From NCBI GenBank assembly GCA_038247995.1, contig JBBRUG010000127.1, forward strand, positions 1 through 15,219: a DNA stretch of 15,219 nt, given 5' to 3'. Source of the DNA: JBBRUG01 sp038247995. GTDB lineage: Bacteria; Chloroflexota; Chloroflexia; Chloroflexales; Chloroflexaceae. A model generated the notes under the pieces. That model saw only the letters and a list, made by a program, of their open reading frames with translations, ran no database searches and was not told the DNA's origin. Shown one piece after another: positions 14,346-15,219 of the stretch. Numbering within the stretch: position 1 is the stretch's first letter; the number at the start of each line of letters is the position of its first letter. A program made the translations under genes and the position numbers.

Positions 14346-15219
14346 TTATAAGTACCGCAACACGCGCGGATGGCGCTTCCGTACCTCCCGATACCAGCCC
14401 GCCAGCGGCAGCAAAATTGCTAAGCCGATCAGCCAGGCGCTATACCCCCAGATGATCAGCGGCCCCGGTAGATTGGCCAGGCCTAACACCTGCGCTATCA
14501 GGTTGTACACAACGATATGCGCTACATAAAAGAAAAGTGACACCTGGCCCACCAGCACAAGCCGCTGGAGCGGCCCGCCGTTGAGCAGCTGCGGCCAGGC
14601 GTAAAAACCGGCCAGGAGCAATGCTGCCAGCCCCAGGTTGAAGGCGAAATAGCTCAGGCTCGGCGGCGCTTTACTCATCACCAGGAAGTGCGTCGGGCCG
14701 GCGCCTACTGCGCCGTATGGCCCCAAATCGCCGAAGCCGCCTAGCAGGCGTAGCCCCAGCCAGAGGCCGAGTAACCCCAACCCAACCAGCACCCAGGTGC
14801 GTGGTCGGCGCATGGCTGGGTGGCCCTGAAGTTGTCCAAGCGCGTATCCAAGCCACATCAGCGGCGCCCAGCCGAGCACTGCAAAGCCAAGCGCCGGACG
14901 CGTAGCGTAGCTGTAGGTAAGCCAGAAAGCCTGCCAGAACGGCTGCGGCGTGTTTGCCGCCAGCGGCGCGGCCATGGCGCCGATCAGCGCCTGATGGGCC
15001 AGCAGGATCGCCAGCGCTACGCCGGCCAACAGTACCGCCGGCAAGTGGCGCAGCACGCTCAACACTACCAGTCCGGCAGCCATTGCCGTCAGGACATGCA
15101 CATACGGGGCATCGCCGCGCCAAAAATAACTACAGATCGTCAGGTCGAGCGCCAGAATGACCGCTGCGCGGATCAGCATGTAGCGCGTTGTTGCCCATTC
15201 GTTGTTCCCTTTGCGCGCC
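14346..15219 (-). CDS. DUF1624/HGSNAT-type membrane acyltransferase, N-terminus cut by window edge
   Basis: The frame is open from a TAA at 14346 to the right edge, 291 codons, so the N-terminus is outside the window; ATG 15179 is internal, since upstream residues (EWATTRY) continue the same pattern. The protein has about seven hydrophobic helices and the layout of DUF1624/heparan-alpha-glucosaminide N-acetyltransferase-like proteins: VLTAMAAGLVVLSVLRHLPA, ILLAHQAL, the loop with FLVMSKAPPSLSYFAFNLG, then GQVSLFFYVAHIVVYN near the C-terminus. The family moves acetyl groups across the membrane onto sugars, with a catalytic His in the N-terminal part not seen here. In this cluster it would acetylate the exported glycan. 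A related acyltransferase-3 family protein is the main alternative. It is 32 bp upstream of the methyltransferase start. Confidence 0.7.
   Translation of the reverse strand, partial: ARKGNNEWATTRYMLIRAAVILALDLTICSYFWRGDAPYVHVLTAMAAGLVVLSVLRHLPAVLLAGVALAILLAHQALIGAMAAPLAANTPQPFWQAFWLTYSYATRPALGFAVLGWAPLMWLGYALGQLQGHPAMRRPRTWVLVGLGLLGLWLGLRLLGGFGDLGPYGAVGAGPTHFLVMSKAPPSLSYFAFNLGLAALLLAGFYAWPQLLNGGPLQRLVLVGQVSLFFYVAHIVVYNLIAQVLGLANLPGPLIIWGYSAWLIGLAILLPLAGWYREVRKRHPRVLRYL

Overview
The window is a single unidirectional block: every supported gene lies on the minus strand, with almost no intergenic DNA. It reads as part of a surface-polysaccharide (EPS, capsule or S-layer glycan) biosynthesis cluster. 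High GC content, secreted lipoproteins with long Pro/Thr/Ala-rich linkers, a GT-C-like membrane protein of a type I associate with Chloroflexi, and heptamer tandem repeats of the aggagtc type all suggest a filamentous Chloroflexota (Chloroflexia). That placement is inference, since no phylogenetic marker gene is present.

Layout in transcription order, from the right edge to the left: an integral membrane acyltransferase of the DUF1624/HGSNAT type, cut by the right edge (14346-15219); a class I SAM methyltransferase whose start and body lie in different frames (13575-14313); a GT4 glycosyltransferase (12396-13484); a Wzx-type flippase (10917-12374); a GT4 (9580-10914); a GT2 (8669-9580); a GT4 (7482-8657); a 132-bp gap with an imperfect inverted repeat; a GT4 (6135-7349); a GT2 (5228-6154); a Wzy/O-antigen-ligase-type polymerase (3638-5194) whose C-terminus is made of an in-frame heptanucleotide repeat array; a GT-C-like multispan protein (1981-3651); an alpha/beta-hydrolase lipoprotein (1049-1984); and a PQQ-type beta-propeller lipoprotein cut by the left edge (1-1034).

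A likely division of labour is that the four GT4 and two GT2 enzymes assemble a lipid-linked repeat unit in the cytoplasm. The methyltransferase and acyltransferase would decorate it, the flippase would export it, and the Wzy-type protein would polymerise or ligate it outside. The GT-C-like protein would add sugars from a lipid-phosphate donor. The two lipoproteins at the end of the operon would act on the outer face of the membrane. No priming phosphoglycosyltransferase (WbaP/PglC type), Wzz/Wzc chain-length protein or nucleotide-sugar synthesis gene is visible, so the cluster must extend beyond the window or rely on genes elsewhere.

This is a recognisable Wzx/Wzy-type glycan locus, not a wholly new system. 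The points most worth a second look are the frameshift near the start of the methyltransferase, the heptamer array incorporated into the polymerase reading frame, and the coupling of two secreted lipoproteins to the glycan operon. No tRNA, rRNA, CRISPR array, insertion sequence or convincing terminator was seen. No stretch over 300 bases lacks a gene.
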